DNA from: Coriobacteriia bacterium
GTDB lineage: Bacteria; Actinomycetota; Coriobacteriia; WRKU01; WQUG01
DNA length: 14,584 nt
Assembly (NCBI GenBank): GCA_009779395.1
Contig: WREJ01000011.1
Location: forward strand, 1-14,584
Direction: 5' to 3'
Position 1 is the first letter of the stretch; every line of letters begins with the position of its first letter. The notes below the pieces were generated by a model. That model was not told the origin of the DNA, searched no databases, and was given only the letters and a program-made list of their open reading frames with translations. Made by a program: the position numbers and the translations under genes. Positions 1 through 6,098 of this stretch are shown here, piece after piece.

Positions 1-863
1 ACTTCTCGCAACCTGGCCTCTTTACCTATCGCATTAGTGAAAGAAACGATACCTTTAGCAATACCACAACAGAAACAATGACTTTTGACCCGACGGTGTA
101 TCAAGTCACCTTCATAGTGCTACCTGATTCAGAAACGGGTGCAAACTACGTCAGTGCAATCTTGGTACAGGAAGTTCTACCAGGTGACATACTGGGTAGC
201 AAGCTGGAAGATTTAGAAACAGCTCTAACTTTCACCAACACATTCGTCAGAAACGTCGAAATAGATCCAACAGACCCTCTGGCAACAGGTGGACTTCGCA
301 TATCAAAGACAGCAACAGGAATCATGCCAGACTTGCTCAGAGCATTTGACTTTGATATCAGGCTGAGTTCTCCCTCCCTTGCAACAACAGCAACACCACC
401 TATCATCTATCGAGCACAGATTATTGACAGTGTGACAAACGAGACCATTGGTCCTGTCATCGAGTTTACTGATGAAGTTACCAGAACCGTAGCTTTGACT
501 CACAATCAGACCTTGGTCTTTATCGATACTCATGTAGGAACCAGATACACAGCAATAGAACTACCAGTATCTGACTACACACCGAGTGTTATCGTACACA
601 CTGATGGTGTCATCGATACGAGCATTATTAACCCACCAGCAGATACGCCGAATGTTTCGCTGAGTACTGGGGAGCAGACACTTGGCGAAGCTGCCAATAC
701 GGCAGACTTTACCAATACTGACTTCTTTGTGCCACCTACAGGTCTTGATGTGGGGAACTTTGGTATGGCGCTGCTACTGATGGCGATTGCTGGCTTGATT
801 GTGTTGGTCAGTGCTACCAGACGCAGCAAACGTGAGATGGAGTTGCAGGTTTTGAGTTACTAA
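1..863 (+). CDS. Pilin-like sortase-anchored surface protein (5' end outside window)
   Basis: The open frame enters from the left edge (first full codon at base 3; no stop before the in-frame ATG at 78), so the gene starts upstream and 286 residues are visible. The first residues, containing FTYRISE, followed by a beta-rich stretch and a closing FTNT, resemble the Spy0128/FctA pilin module, in which a Glu of the YxIxE type promotes a Lys-Asn isopeptide bond. A second module runs from RISKTATG to a second FTNT, again with a Lys near its start and an Asn at its end. The C-terminus has the order of a cell-wall sorting signal: VPPTG (729-743), a hydrophobic segment GMALLLMAIAGLIVLV, then RRSKR. 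Sortase would cleave the T-G bond and either anchor or polymerise the protein. VPPTG departs from LPXTG. Most Arg codons here are AGA/AGG, unlike neighbouring genes. Backbone versus minor pilin cannot be decided. Confidence 0.85.
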   Translation, partial: FSQPGLFTYRISERNDTFSNTTTETMTFDPTVYQVTFIVLPDSETGANYVSAILVQEVLPGDILGSKLEDLETALTFTNTFVRNVEIDPTDPLATGGLRISKTATGIMPDLLRAFDFDIRLSSPSLATTATPPIIYRAQIIDSVTNETIGPVIEFTDEVTRTVALTHNQTLVFIDTHVGTRYTAIELPVSDYTPSVIVHTDGVIDTSIINPPADTPNVSLSTGEQTLGEAANTADFTNTDFFVPPTGLDVGNFGMALLLMAIAGLIVLVSATRRSKREMELQVLSY

Positions 864-881
864 CATACACCTTGTGCAGAG

Positions 882-902
882 ACCCCAGGTCGAGCCTGGT
901 GT
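882..902 (+). terminator. Possible hairpin after the pilin gene
   Basis: CCAGG (885-889) and CCTGG (895-899) can pair around a five-base loop, with partial extension at 882-884/900-902. It lies about 20 bases after the pilin stop codon. No T-run follows, so it is a poor intrinsic terminator and may only be an mRNA 3' end structure. Confidence 0.25.
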
Positions 903-932
903 GCCCTGCTACAAAGTGTTACCCAATTTAAG

Positions 933-962
933 TAGACGTTTATATGCCCCTCACGGTACAAT
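933..962 (+). promoter_or_regulatory. Promoter for the structured RNA
   Basis: TACAAT at 957-962 matches the -10 consensus in five of six positions. TAGACG at 933-938 matches TTGACA in four of six, with an 18-base spacer. The predicted start near 969 falls just before the 22-bp closing helix of the structured RNA that begins at 978, which supports both calls. Confidence 0.55.
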
Positions 963-968
963 GAAGGT

Positions 969-1176
969 GGTTCATGAAGTGCCTGCCGATTCGAGGTCGA
1001 TTCGTACGGTCGAACCAACACTTACGAATTCGGGAGTCTTAATTTATCCCGGGGAGGACAGATATCCTCGCATTGCAGGGTAACCTGCAATCTTGTGGAA
1101 ACTGAAGAACCCGGTGCGGACACCCACCTGCTAACGCAGGTTCACCAGTTGCGACCTCGAATTGGCAGGCACTTTT
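969..1176 (+). ncRNA. Structured non-coding RNA, about 200 nt, possibly raiA class
   Basis: Bases 978-999 pair with 1152-1173 as a 22-bp helix with a single G-U pair, enclosing 152 nt. Inside, in order: ATTCGTA (1000-1006)/TACGAAT (1023-1029); CGGGA (1031-1035)/TCCCG (1047-1051); GAGGA (1054-1058)/TCCTC (1065-1069); an 8-bp hairpin ATTGCAGG/CCTGCAAT (1072-1091) with a GUAA loop of GNRA type; GGTG/CACC (1113-1124); and ACCTGC/GCAGGT (1126-1141). An alternative pairing of AACTG and GAACC (1100-1111) with GGTTC and CAGTT (1139-1150) would compete with the last hairpin. TTTT follows the closing helix, so it could also stop transcription. It lacks hallmarks of tmRNA, SRP RNA and RNase P, and it is multibranched rather than the long rod of 6S RNA. 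Size, closing stem and likely phylum suit raiA RNA, but I cannot verify the consensus; that assignment is a guess. Confidence 0.65.
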
Positions 1177-1214
1177 GTGTGCTGGACGCTCTCCTCTGAT
1201 AAAGTCGCCTAATA

Positions 1215-1229
1215 TGGGATAATTGCGCC
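1215..1229 (+). promoter_or_regulatory. Extended -10 promoter abutting the rarA start codon
   Basis: TGG followed by GATAAT (1215-1223) fits the extended -10 pattern TGN-TATAAT in five of six hexamer positions and ends six bases before the ATG at 1230. Transcription would begin at or next to the start codon, giving a leaderless mRNA. No clear -35 box is seen. The only Shine-Dalgarno-like bases, GGGA at 1216-1219, are within this box and 10 bases from the ATG. Confidence 0.45.
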
Positions 1230-2705
1230 ATGGCTGCTGCTAGGACAAATACCCAAAACTCGCTGTTTGATGAACAGGCGGCGGCAAATCGTGCAAAGGT
1301 TGCGCCCCTTGCGGTTCGTATGCGGCCGCGTACTTTGGACGAGTTTGTGGGGCAGACTGCTGTGGTGGGCAAAGACAGCTATCTGCGGCGAATGATTGCC
1401 GCTGATGCCCTGTCTAGTCTGCTGTTTTTTGGTCCTGCTGGCACGGGAAAGACAACTCTTGCGCGCATTATTGCGGCACGTACCGCAGCTCACTTCGAGG
1501 AAGTTTCTGCAGTGACAGGCAGCGTAAGCGATTTACGGCGTGCCATCAAAGACGCCAGCGACCGGCTGGCTTTGCAGGGGCAGCGCACTATCTTGTTCAT
1601 TGACGAGATTCACCGTTTTTCAAAGTCACAACAGGATGCTCTGTTGCATGCTGTCGAGGATCGTATTGTTGTGCTGATTGGTGCGACGACAGAAAACCCC
1701 TACTTTGAGGTCAACTCGCCGCTGGTAAGTCGTTCGCGTGTTTTAGAGTTGACGGCACTGAGTGACGACGACATTTCTGAACTGCTGCTGTGTGCTGTGA
1801 CTGACCAGCGCGGACTGGCAGACAGCGTGGTCGTTGACGCAGACGCCCTTGATGCCTTGACCCTGACCGCAGGCGGAGACGCGCGCGTGGCACTGACTTC
1901 TTTAGAATTGGCAGCTCAGCTGGCACAAATGGACAGACTCCCCCACGCGGGCGAAAGCTCTGCCGACACTACCACTGACCAAAGCACTGACCAAAGCACT
2001 GACCAGACCAGCGACCAAAGCAGCGACCAGGCGCGTATTACGCTGCAGCTGGTCCAAGATGTCATGCCTTCGCGGATGCTGCCCTACGACAAGGGCGGCG
2101 ACATGCATTACGACGTGATTTCTGCCTTTATAAAATCGATGCGGGGCAGTGACCCAGACGCTGCGCTGTACTGGATGGCGCGTATGCTGCACGGCGGCGA
2201 GGATCCCAAATTTATTGCCCGACGTATGGTGATTTTTGCCTCGGAAGATGTGGGCAACGCCGACCCGCAGGCACTGCTGATTGCAAACGCTGCCTTTCGC
2301 GCGACCGAAGTGATTGGGCTGCCCGAATGCCGCATCAACATGGCGCAGGCTGCGACTTACCTGTCGCTTGCGCCTAAAAGTAACGCCGCCTGTGAGGGTA
2401 TCGCGCGCGCCTTGGCAGAGGTAGAGAGCGGACCAGCACGACCAGTACCCAGTCACTTGCGCGACCGTACGCGACCGGGCAGTGACCAGTATGGAGCCTA
2501 CCAGTACCCGCACAACTATCCACAGGGCTGGGTCAAACAGCAGTATTTGCCTGATGGTTTGCAGCGCGGGGCATTTTTTACCCCCGGCGATCTTGGCTGG
2601 GAGCAGCGTGCTGCTGCTCGTCTTGATACAATCGTGGGGGGCACAAAACAGCAATCCCCTGACAAGCAGCCTGCCGAAAGGAGGCACGATGACGATGCAC
2701 GATAG
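1230..2705 (+). CDS. rarA: Replication-associated recombination protein A (RarA/MgsA family AAA+ ATPase)
   Basis: The 491-residue protein is a cytoplasmic clamp-loader-like ATPase that acts at stalled replication forks. Visible motifs: Walker A GPAGTGKTT (68-76), Walker B ILFIDEIH (121-128), sensor 1 GATTENP (151-157) and the arginine-finger region SRSR (167-170). The family-specific C-terminal part is clear around DKGGDMHYDVISAFIKSMRG (287-306) and continues through YWMARMLHGGEDP. It is somewhat longer than the usual 430-450 residues. Part of the excess is a Thr/Ser-Asp-Gln-rich insert (about 241-268) coded by a 12-base tandem repeat between the ATPase and C-terminal regions; the rest is a charged tail. 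The start at 1230 sits against an extended -10 box and has no good ribosome binding site. The last 17 bases overlap gmd, so the two are probably translated from one message. Confidence 0.93.
   Translation: MAAARTNTQNSLFDEQAAANRAKVAPLAVRMRPRTLDEFVGQTAVVGKDSYLRRMIAADALSSLLFFGPAGTGKTTLARIIAARTAAHFEEVSAVTGSVSDLRRAIKDASDRLALQGQRTILFIDEIHRFSKSQQDALLHAVEDRIVVLIGATTENPYFEVNSPLVSRSRVLELTALSDDDISELLLCAVTDQRGLADSVVVDADALDALTLTAGGDARVALTSLELAAQLAQMDRLPHAGESSADTTTDQSTDQSTDQTSDQSSDQARITLQLVQDVMPSRMLPYDKGGDMHYDVISAFIKSMRGSDPDAALYWMARMLHGGEDPKFIARRMVIFASEDVGNADPQALLIANAAFRATEVIGLPECRINMAQAATYLSLAPKSNAACEGIARALAEVESGPARPVPSHLRDRTRPGSDQYGAYQYPHNYPQGWVKQQYLPDGLQRGAFFTPGDLGWEQRAAARLDTIVGGTKQQSPDKQPAERRHDDDAR
1974..2033 (+). 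repeat. Five tandem 12-base units inside rarA
   Basis: Units start at 1974, 1986, 1998, 2010 and 2022. The first two are identical (ACTGACCAAAGC), the third differs at its end (ACTGACCAGACC), and the fourth and fifth begin AGCGACCA. Because the unit is a multiple of three, the frame is kept, and each unit adds four residues of the type T/S-D-Q-S. It probably arose by slippage and codes a flexible linker. Confidence 0.9.
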
Positions 2706-3801
2706 CGCATCCCCTGCAGAAAGTGACCGTAAGGTTGCACTGATTACTGGCATCACCGGTCAAGACGGTGCCTATTTGGCAGAATTGCTGCTGGACAAGG
2801 GCTACGAGGTGCATGGCATCAAACGGCGCAGTTCCAGCTTTAATACGGCGCGTGTTGATCACCTGTACGTTGACCCGCATGACATTGATGTGACACCTAA
2901 TCTTGCAACAGCCGCAGAAAAAGGCAGCTTTTACCTGCATTTTGGGGATTTGACTGATGCTACTAATTTGATTCGTCTGGTGCAAGAGATTCGTCCCACT
3001 GAACTGTACAATCTGGGGGCGCAGTCACACGTTCAGGTCAGTTTCGAGACGCCTGAATACACCGCACAAGTTGATGCTTTGGGCGCACTCCGCCTGCTAG
3101 AAGCCATTCGTATTTGCAAGCTGACTGACACGACACGCTTTTATCAGGCAAGCACCAGCGAGCTTTTTGGTGCCAGCGCGCCGCCACAAAGCGAGACGAC
3201 GCCTTTTCGTCCGCGCAGCCCCTACGCCGCCGCAAAGCTGTACGCGTACTGGATTTGCGTGAACTATCGCGAGGCTTACGGCATGTACACTTGCAACGGC
3301 ATTCTGTTTAATCACGAAAGCCCGCGGCGCGGCGAGACCTTTCTGACCCGCAAGATTACCCGCGCGGTTGCTCGTATCAAGCTGGGTATGCAAGATGTGC
3401 TGTACCTGGGCAACTTGGATGCCACGCGCGACTGGGGTTACGCCGGCGAATACGCAGAAGCCATGTGGCAGATGCTGCAACTAGATGTGCCTCGTGACCT
3501 GGTCATTGCAACCGGTCGCATGGTGTCGGTACGCCGTTTTGCCGAGTTATCGTTTGCCGAGGCAGGCATTACCTTGCAATGGGTGGGAGAGGGCGCCCAA
3601 GAACGCGGCATTTGTGCTGAATCGGGCACGACCCTTATCGAAATCGACCCTCGTTATTTTCGTCCGACAGAAGTCGACCAGCTGCTGGGTGATGCCAGTC
3701 TGGCATACGAGGTACTGGGCTGGAAGGCGCAAACAAGCGTAGAAGAACTTGCAGCGATGATGGTAGCAGCCGACATCAAAGAAGCACAGAAACTGCAGTG
3801 A
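2689..3801 (+). CDS. gmd: GDP-mannose 4,6-dehydratase
   Basis: Converts GDP-D-mannose to GDP-4-keto-6-deoxy-D-mannose, the first step toward GDP-L-fucose. The 370-residue product is an NADP-dependent extended short-chain dehydrogenase: TGITGQDG nucleotide-binding loop (20-27), LGAQSHVQVSFE (109-120), the catalytic set T156, E158, Y179 and K183 in ASTSELFG and SPYAAAK, and the family segment NHESPRRGETFLTRKITRA. The frame is open further upstream inside rarA, but homology begins after residue 14 of this start. AGGAGG at 2679-2684 supports ATG 2689 (4-base spacing) or the second ATG at 2695 (10-base spacing); I chose the first. The start overlaps the rarA end by 17 bases, and the stop overlaps fcl by one base. 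No glycosyltransferase is visible nearby, so the use of the sugar is unknown. Confidence 0.95.
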   Translation: MTMHDSASPAESDRKVALITGITGQDGAYLAELLLDKGYEVHGIKRRSSSFNTARVDHLYVDPHDIDVTPNLATAAEKGSFYLHFGDLTDATNLIRLVQEIRPTELYNLGAQSHVQVSFETPEYTAQVDALGALRLLEAIRICKLTDTTRFYQASTSELFGASAPPQSETTPFRPRSPYAAAKLYAYWICVNYREAYGMYTCNGILFNHESPRRGETFLTRKITRAVARIKLGMQDVLYLGNLDATRDWGYAGEYAEAMWQMLQLDVPRDLVIATGRMVSVRRFAELSFAEAGITLQWVGEGAQERGICAESGTTLIEIDPRYFRPTEVDQLLGDASLAYEVLGWKAQTSVEELAAMMVAADIKEAQKLQ

Positions 3802-4757
3802 TGAAACACGACGACCTGATATATGTTGCTGGACATGCTGGTATGGTTGGCTCTGCTTTGTTGCGTGAACTGGCGCAGCAAGGCTACCACAACCTGCTGA
3901 CCCGCGATTCTACGCAACTGGATTTGCGCGACCGCCCGTCCACGAATGACTTTTTTGCGCAGTACCAGCCAGCATACGTCTTTTTGGCAGCAGCGCGTGT
4001 TGGTGGCATCGCTGCTAACCGTGCCCAGCCCGTCGAATTTCTTGCTGATAACCTAGCGATTGCAAGCAATGTAATACAGGCTGCCTACGCACAGGGCAGC
4101 AAAAGGTTGGTGAACTTTGGCTCATCCTGCATTTATCCGCGTCTGGCACCTCAGCCAATTGAAGAGAGTGCCCTGTTGACCGGTCCGCTAGAACCAACCA
4201 ACGAGGCGTATGCCCTAGCAAAAATCGCTGCTCTGAAGCTGTGCGTCTATTACCGCCAGCAATACGGCGCTGATTTTTACTCGCTGATGCCGACCAATCT
4301 GTACGGTCTGGGGGACAACTATGACCCCGAAACCAGCCATGTGTTGCCTGCGCTGCTGCGGCATTTTCACCAGGCAAAAATCACGGGTGCTGCGACGGTG
4401 ACCCTATGGGGTGACGGCAGTCCCCTACGCGAACTGCTTTTTGCTGATGATTTGGCAGCAGCAGCCATCATGTGCGCGCAAAACTACAGCGCAAGTGATG
4501 TCGGCGACTGGATTAACATAGGGTCTGGTCAGGAAGTCAGCATTGCTCAGCTGGCAGACATCGTCAGCAGCGTCGTGTACGCTAACAAGGAAGAGGACGT
4601 CCACAAACCAGAAATCATCTGGGATTGCACAATGCCCAGCGGTACTCCTCGTAAATTGCTCGACAGCAGCAAAATCGCCGCGCTGGGCTGGACAGCAGGT
4701 ACCAGCCTGCGCGAGGGTATAGAACTTGCGTATAGGGATTATCTGAATACCCTTTGA
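3801..4757 (+). CDS. fcl: GDP-L-fucose synthase (epimerase/reductase)
   Basis: Turns the Gmd product into GDP-L-fucose by 3,5-epimerisation and NADPH reduction. The 318-residue length is normal for the family. Visible: nucleotide-binding GHAGMVG (11-17), AAARVGGIAANR (64-75), the Ser-Ser-Cys active-site segment of FGSSCIYP (C110), the Tyr-Lys pair in YALAK (Y137, K141), and H180 in SHVLPALLR, corresponding to known catalytic residues of the E. coli enzyme. LWGDGSPLRELLFADDLA is also typical. The ATG shares its A with the gmd stop (TGATG), the usual sign of translational coupling. No separate Shine-Dalgarno is obvious. A GTG three bases upstream is an alternative start. With gmd it forms a complete two-step pathway for an activated sugar used on surface glycans or glycoproteins. 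Confidence 0.95.
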   Translation: MKHDDLIYVAGHAGMVGSALLRELAQQGYHNLLTRDSTQLDLRDRPSTNDFFAQYQPAYVFLAAARVGGIAANRAQPVEFLADNLAIASNVIQAAYAQGSKRLVNFGSSCIYPRLAPQPIEESALLTGPLEPTNEAYALAKIAALKLCVYYRQQYGADFYSLMPTNLYGLGDNYDPETSHVLPALLRHFHQAKITGAATVTLWGDGSPLRELLFADDLAAAAIMCAQNYSASDVGDWINIGSGQEVSIAQLADIVSSVVYANKEEDVHKPEIIWDCTMPSGTPRKLLDSSKIAALGWTAGTSLREGIELAYRDYLNTL

Positions 4758-4781
4758 TGGCACAGGTACCACAGGGCACGC

Positions 4782-4824
4782 TGTGCTAGACTAGACGCGA
4801 GCAGTAAAATGTCACGCTAAGGAG
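4782..4824 (+). promoter_or_regulatory. Promoter and ribosome binding site for the PASTA/ABC operon
   Basis: TAAAAT at 4805-4810 matches the -10 consensus in five of six positions. The -35 region (TGTGCT, 4782-4787, 17-base spacer) is weak. TAAGGAG at 4818-4824 is a good Shine-Dalgarno, 11 bases before the ATG at 4836. A small stem, CACAG (4770-4774)/CTGTG (4781-4785), precedes it, without a T-run. A separate promoter here would split the PASTA/ABC genes from rarA-gmd-fcl. Confidence 0.4.
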
Positions 4825-4835
4825 CACGCCCACCC

Positions 4836-6089
4836 ATGCCTGAATACACCCATACCATACCCAGCGGGTCGCGGATTGTTGTTGTGGTTTCAACAGGACC
4901 ACTCGATGAAAAGCAGCTGGCAAAAATCGAGCAGAATGACATTCGCATGCTTGATGTTATGGGCAAAAGTCAGGGTGTTGCCCTTGAAGAACTGGCAGAA
5001 ATCGGTCTGAAGCCGCGTGTCATTTACGACTACAACGACAACATCACCAAGGGTGCTGTCATGGATCAACATCCCGCTGCGCGTACACTGGTCTCGCCCG
5101 ACCTTGATTCGCTGCTGCTGGTTTCCAGCGGCCCTTCTATTAACGAGCGCGTCCAGGTCAATTTGCCTGACGTTCTTGGGATGGAAGCAGAAGAAGCCGC
5201 TGTCAAGCTGCGGGACGCTGGACTGTCTCCGCAAATTGTGCATTACAAAAGTTCATCGGTCGAAAAAGGGCGCGTTTCGGCGCAAATACCCGACACGGCA
5301 TCGCTGGTCGCGCAGCCAGAGGTCAAAAGCAAGGTCGCTTGGGTCATCATTGGCGTCATCATCGCGGCACTGCTTGCCCTGGGATATGTGGTGTCCGAAC
5401 GCCTGGACCTTAGCCCGCCGCCCCCACCCGAACAGGTTGTCTCGCACGTGCTTGTGCCCAACTTGATTGGACTGAGTGTTGACGAGGCAGAGTTAGAGCT
5501 CCAGAAAGCCGGCCTTAGCATGGGGCAGGTCTCAACGGCGCCCGCCGAGGACACGCCGCAGGGCGCACAACCAGGAACCGTCATCCAAACAACCCCCGCC
5601 GAGGGCGAAGAGGTGCTGGCAGGTTCTCCTGTTTCGCTGGTGCTTGCCGCAGACGGAACTGTTGCCGCTGACATGGTAGTTGTGCCTGATGTTGTTGGCT
5701 TTGAAGAAGCAGCTGCCTACGCCATTTTCGAGAACGTACATCTGGACATCAGTGTTGTGCGCGGCCCAGACTTAAACGTGCCTGAAAATTTCGTTGTACT
5801 GCAAAGCCCTGCAGCCGGAGATGTGGTCCCCAAAGATTCGGTGATTGTTGTGGTGGTGTCAACAGGTGAGCCACTTGACCCGGTGCAACTGGTGCTTGCT
5901 GACGTGACGGGTATGCCCGTGTCGCGCGCAACTGAAATCTTGCAAGATGCTGGTCTGGTCGTGACTCTGCCGCCTAATCAAGCAACGGCAGCAGGTGAGG
6001 TTATCAGTCAGATGCCAGCGGCAGGCAGCAAGGTCTTGGTGGGCAGTGTTGTCGTTTTAGGAGTACAGACCACGCCGTCTGCGCCCTAG
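4836..6089 (+). CDS. PASTA-repeat single-pass membrane protein without a kinase domain
   Basis: The 417-residue protein is built from PASTA modules, which in PknB-type kinases and penicillin-binding proteins bind muropeptides or beta-lactams. A partial module opens the protein (IPSGSRIVVVVSTG, about 8-21), then modules at about 37-100 and 108-160, a membrane helix at about 167-186, a Pro-rich spacer, and modules at about 205-272, 281-343 and 351-411. No signal peptide is seen. Lys164 and Lys166 before the helix and Pro/acidic residues after it suggest that the N-terminus is inside, so the first modules would be cytoplasmic. There is no kinase, transglycosylase or transpeptidase domain. An in-frame stop at 4818-4820 rules out a longer N-terminus. 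The gene lies 9 bases before an ABC exporter pair, suggesting a shared envelope role. Function is inferred only as cell-wall sensing or binding. Confidence 0.85.
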   Translation: MPEYTHTIPSGSRIVVVVSTGPLDEKQLAKIEQNDIRMLDVMGKSQGVALEELAEIGLKPRVIYDYNDNITKGAVMDQHPAARTLVSPDLDSLLLVSSGPSINERVQVNLPDVLGMEAEEAAVKLRDAGLSPQIVHYKSSSVEKGRVSAQIPDTASLVAQPEVKSKVAWVIIGVIIAALLALGYVVSERLDLSPPPPPEQVVSHVLVPNLIGLSVDEAELELQKAGLSMGQVSTAPAEDTPQGAQPGTVIQTTPAEGEEVLAGSPVSLVLAADGTVAADMVVVPDVVGFEEAAAYAIFENVHLDISVVRGPDLNVPENFVVLQSPAAGDVVPKDSVIVVVVSTGEPLDPVQLVLADVTGMPVSRATEILQDAGLVVTLPPNQATAAGEVISQMPAAGSKVLVGSVVVLGVQTTPSAP

Positions 6090-6098
6090 GTTTCTCGC

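Noticed and set aside
874..1083. 69-codon plus-strand open frame after the pilin gene
   Set aside because: It overlaps the structured RNA, has no ribosome binding site, and its translation shows no domain-like composition.
2482..2688. Upstream extension of the gmd reading frame to an ATG at 2482
   Set aside because: It would overlap rarA by more than 200 bases and adds residues unlike the family; AGGAGG at 2679-2684 supports the start at 2689.
1902..2756. 284-codon minus-strand open frame opposite rarA
   Set aside because: It lies antisense to a clearly conserved ATPase and its translation has no recognisable motif; the length reflects codon bias on the sense strand.
4760..4786. Hairpin-like repeats of CACAG/CTGTG between fcl and the PASTA gene
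   Set aside because: The stems are short and mutually exclusive, and no T-run follows, so a terminator call is not supported.
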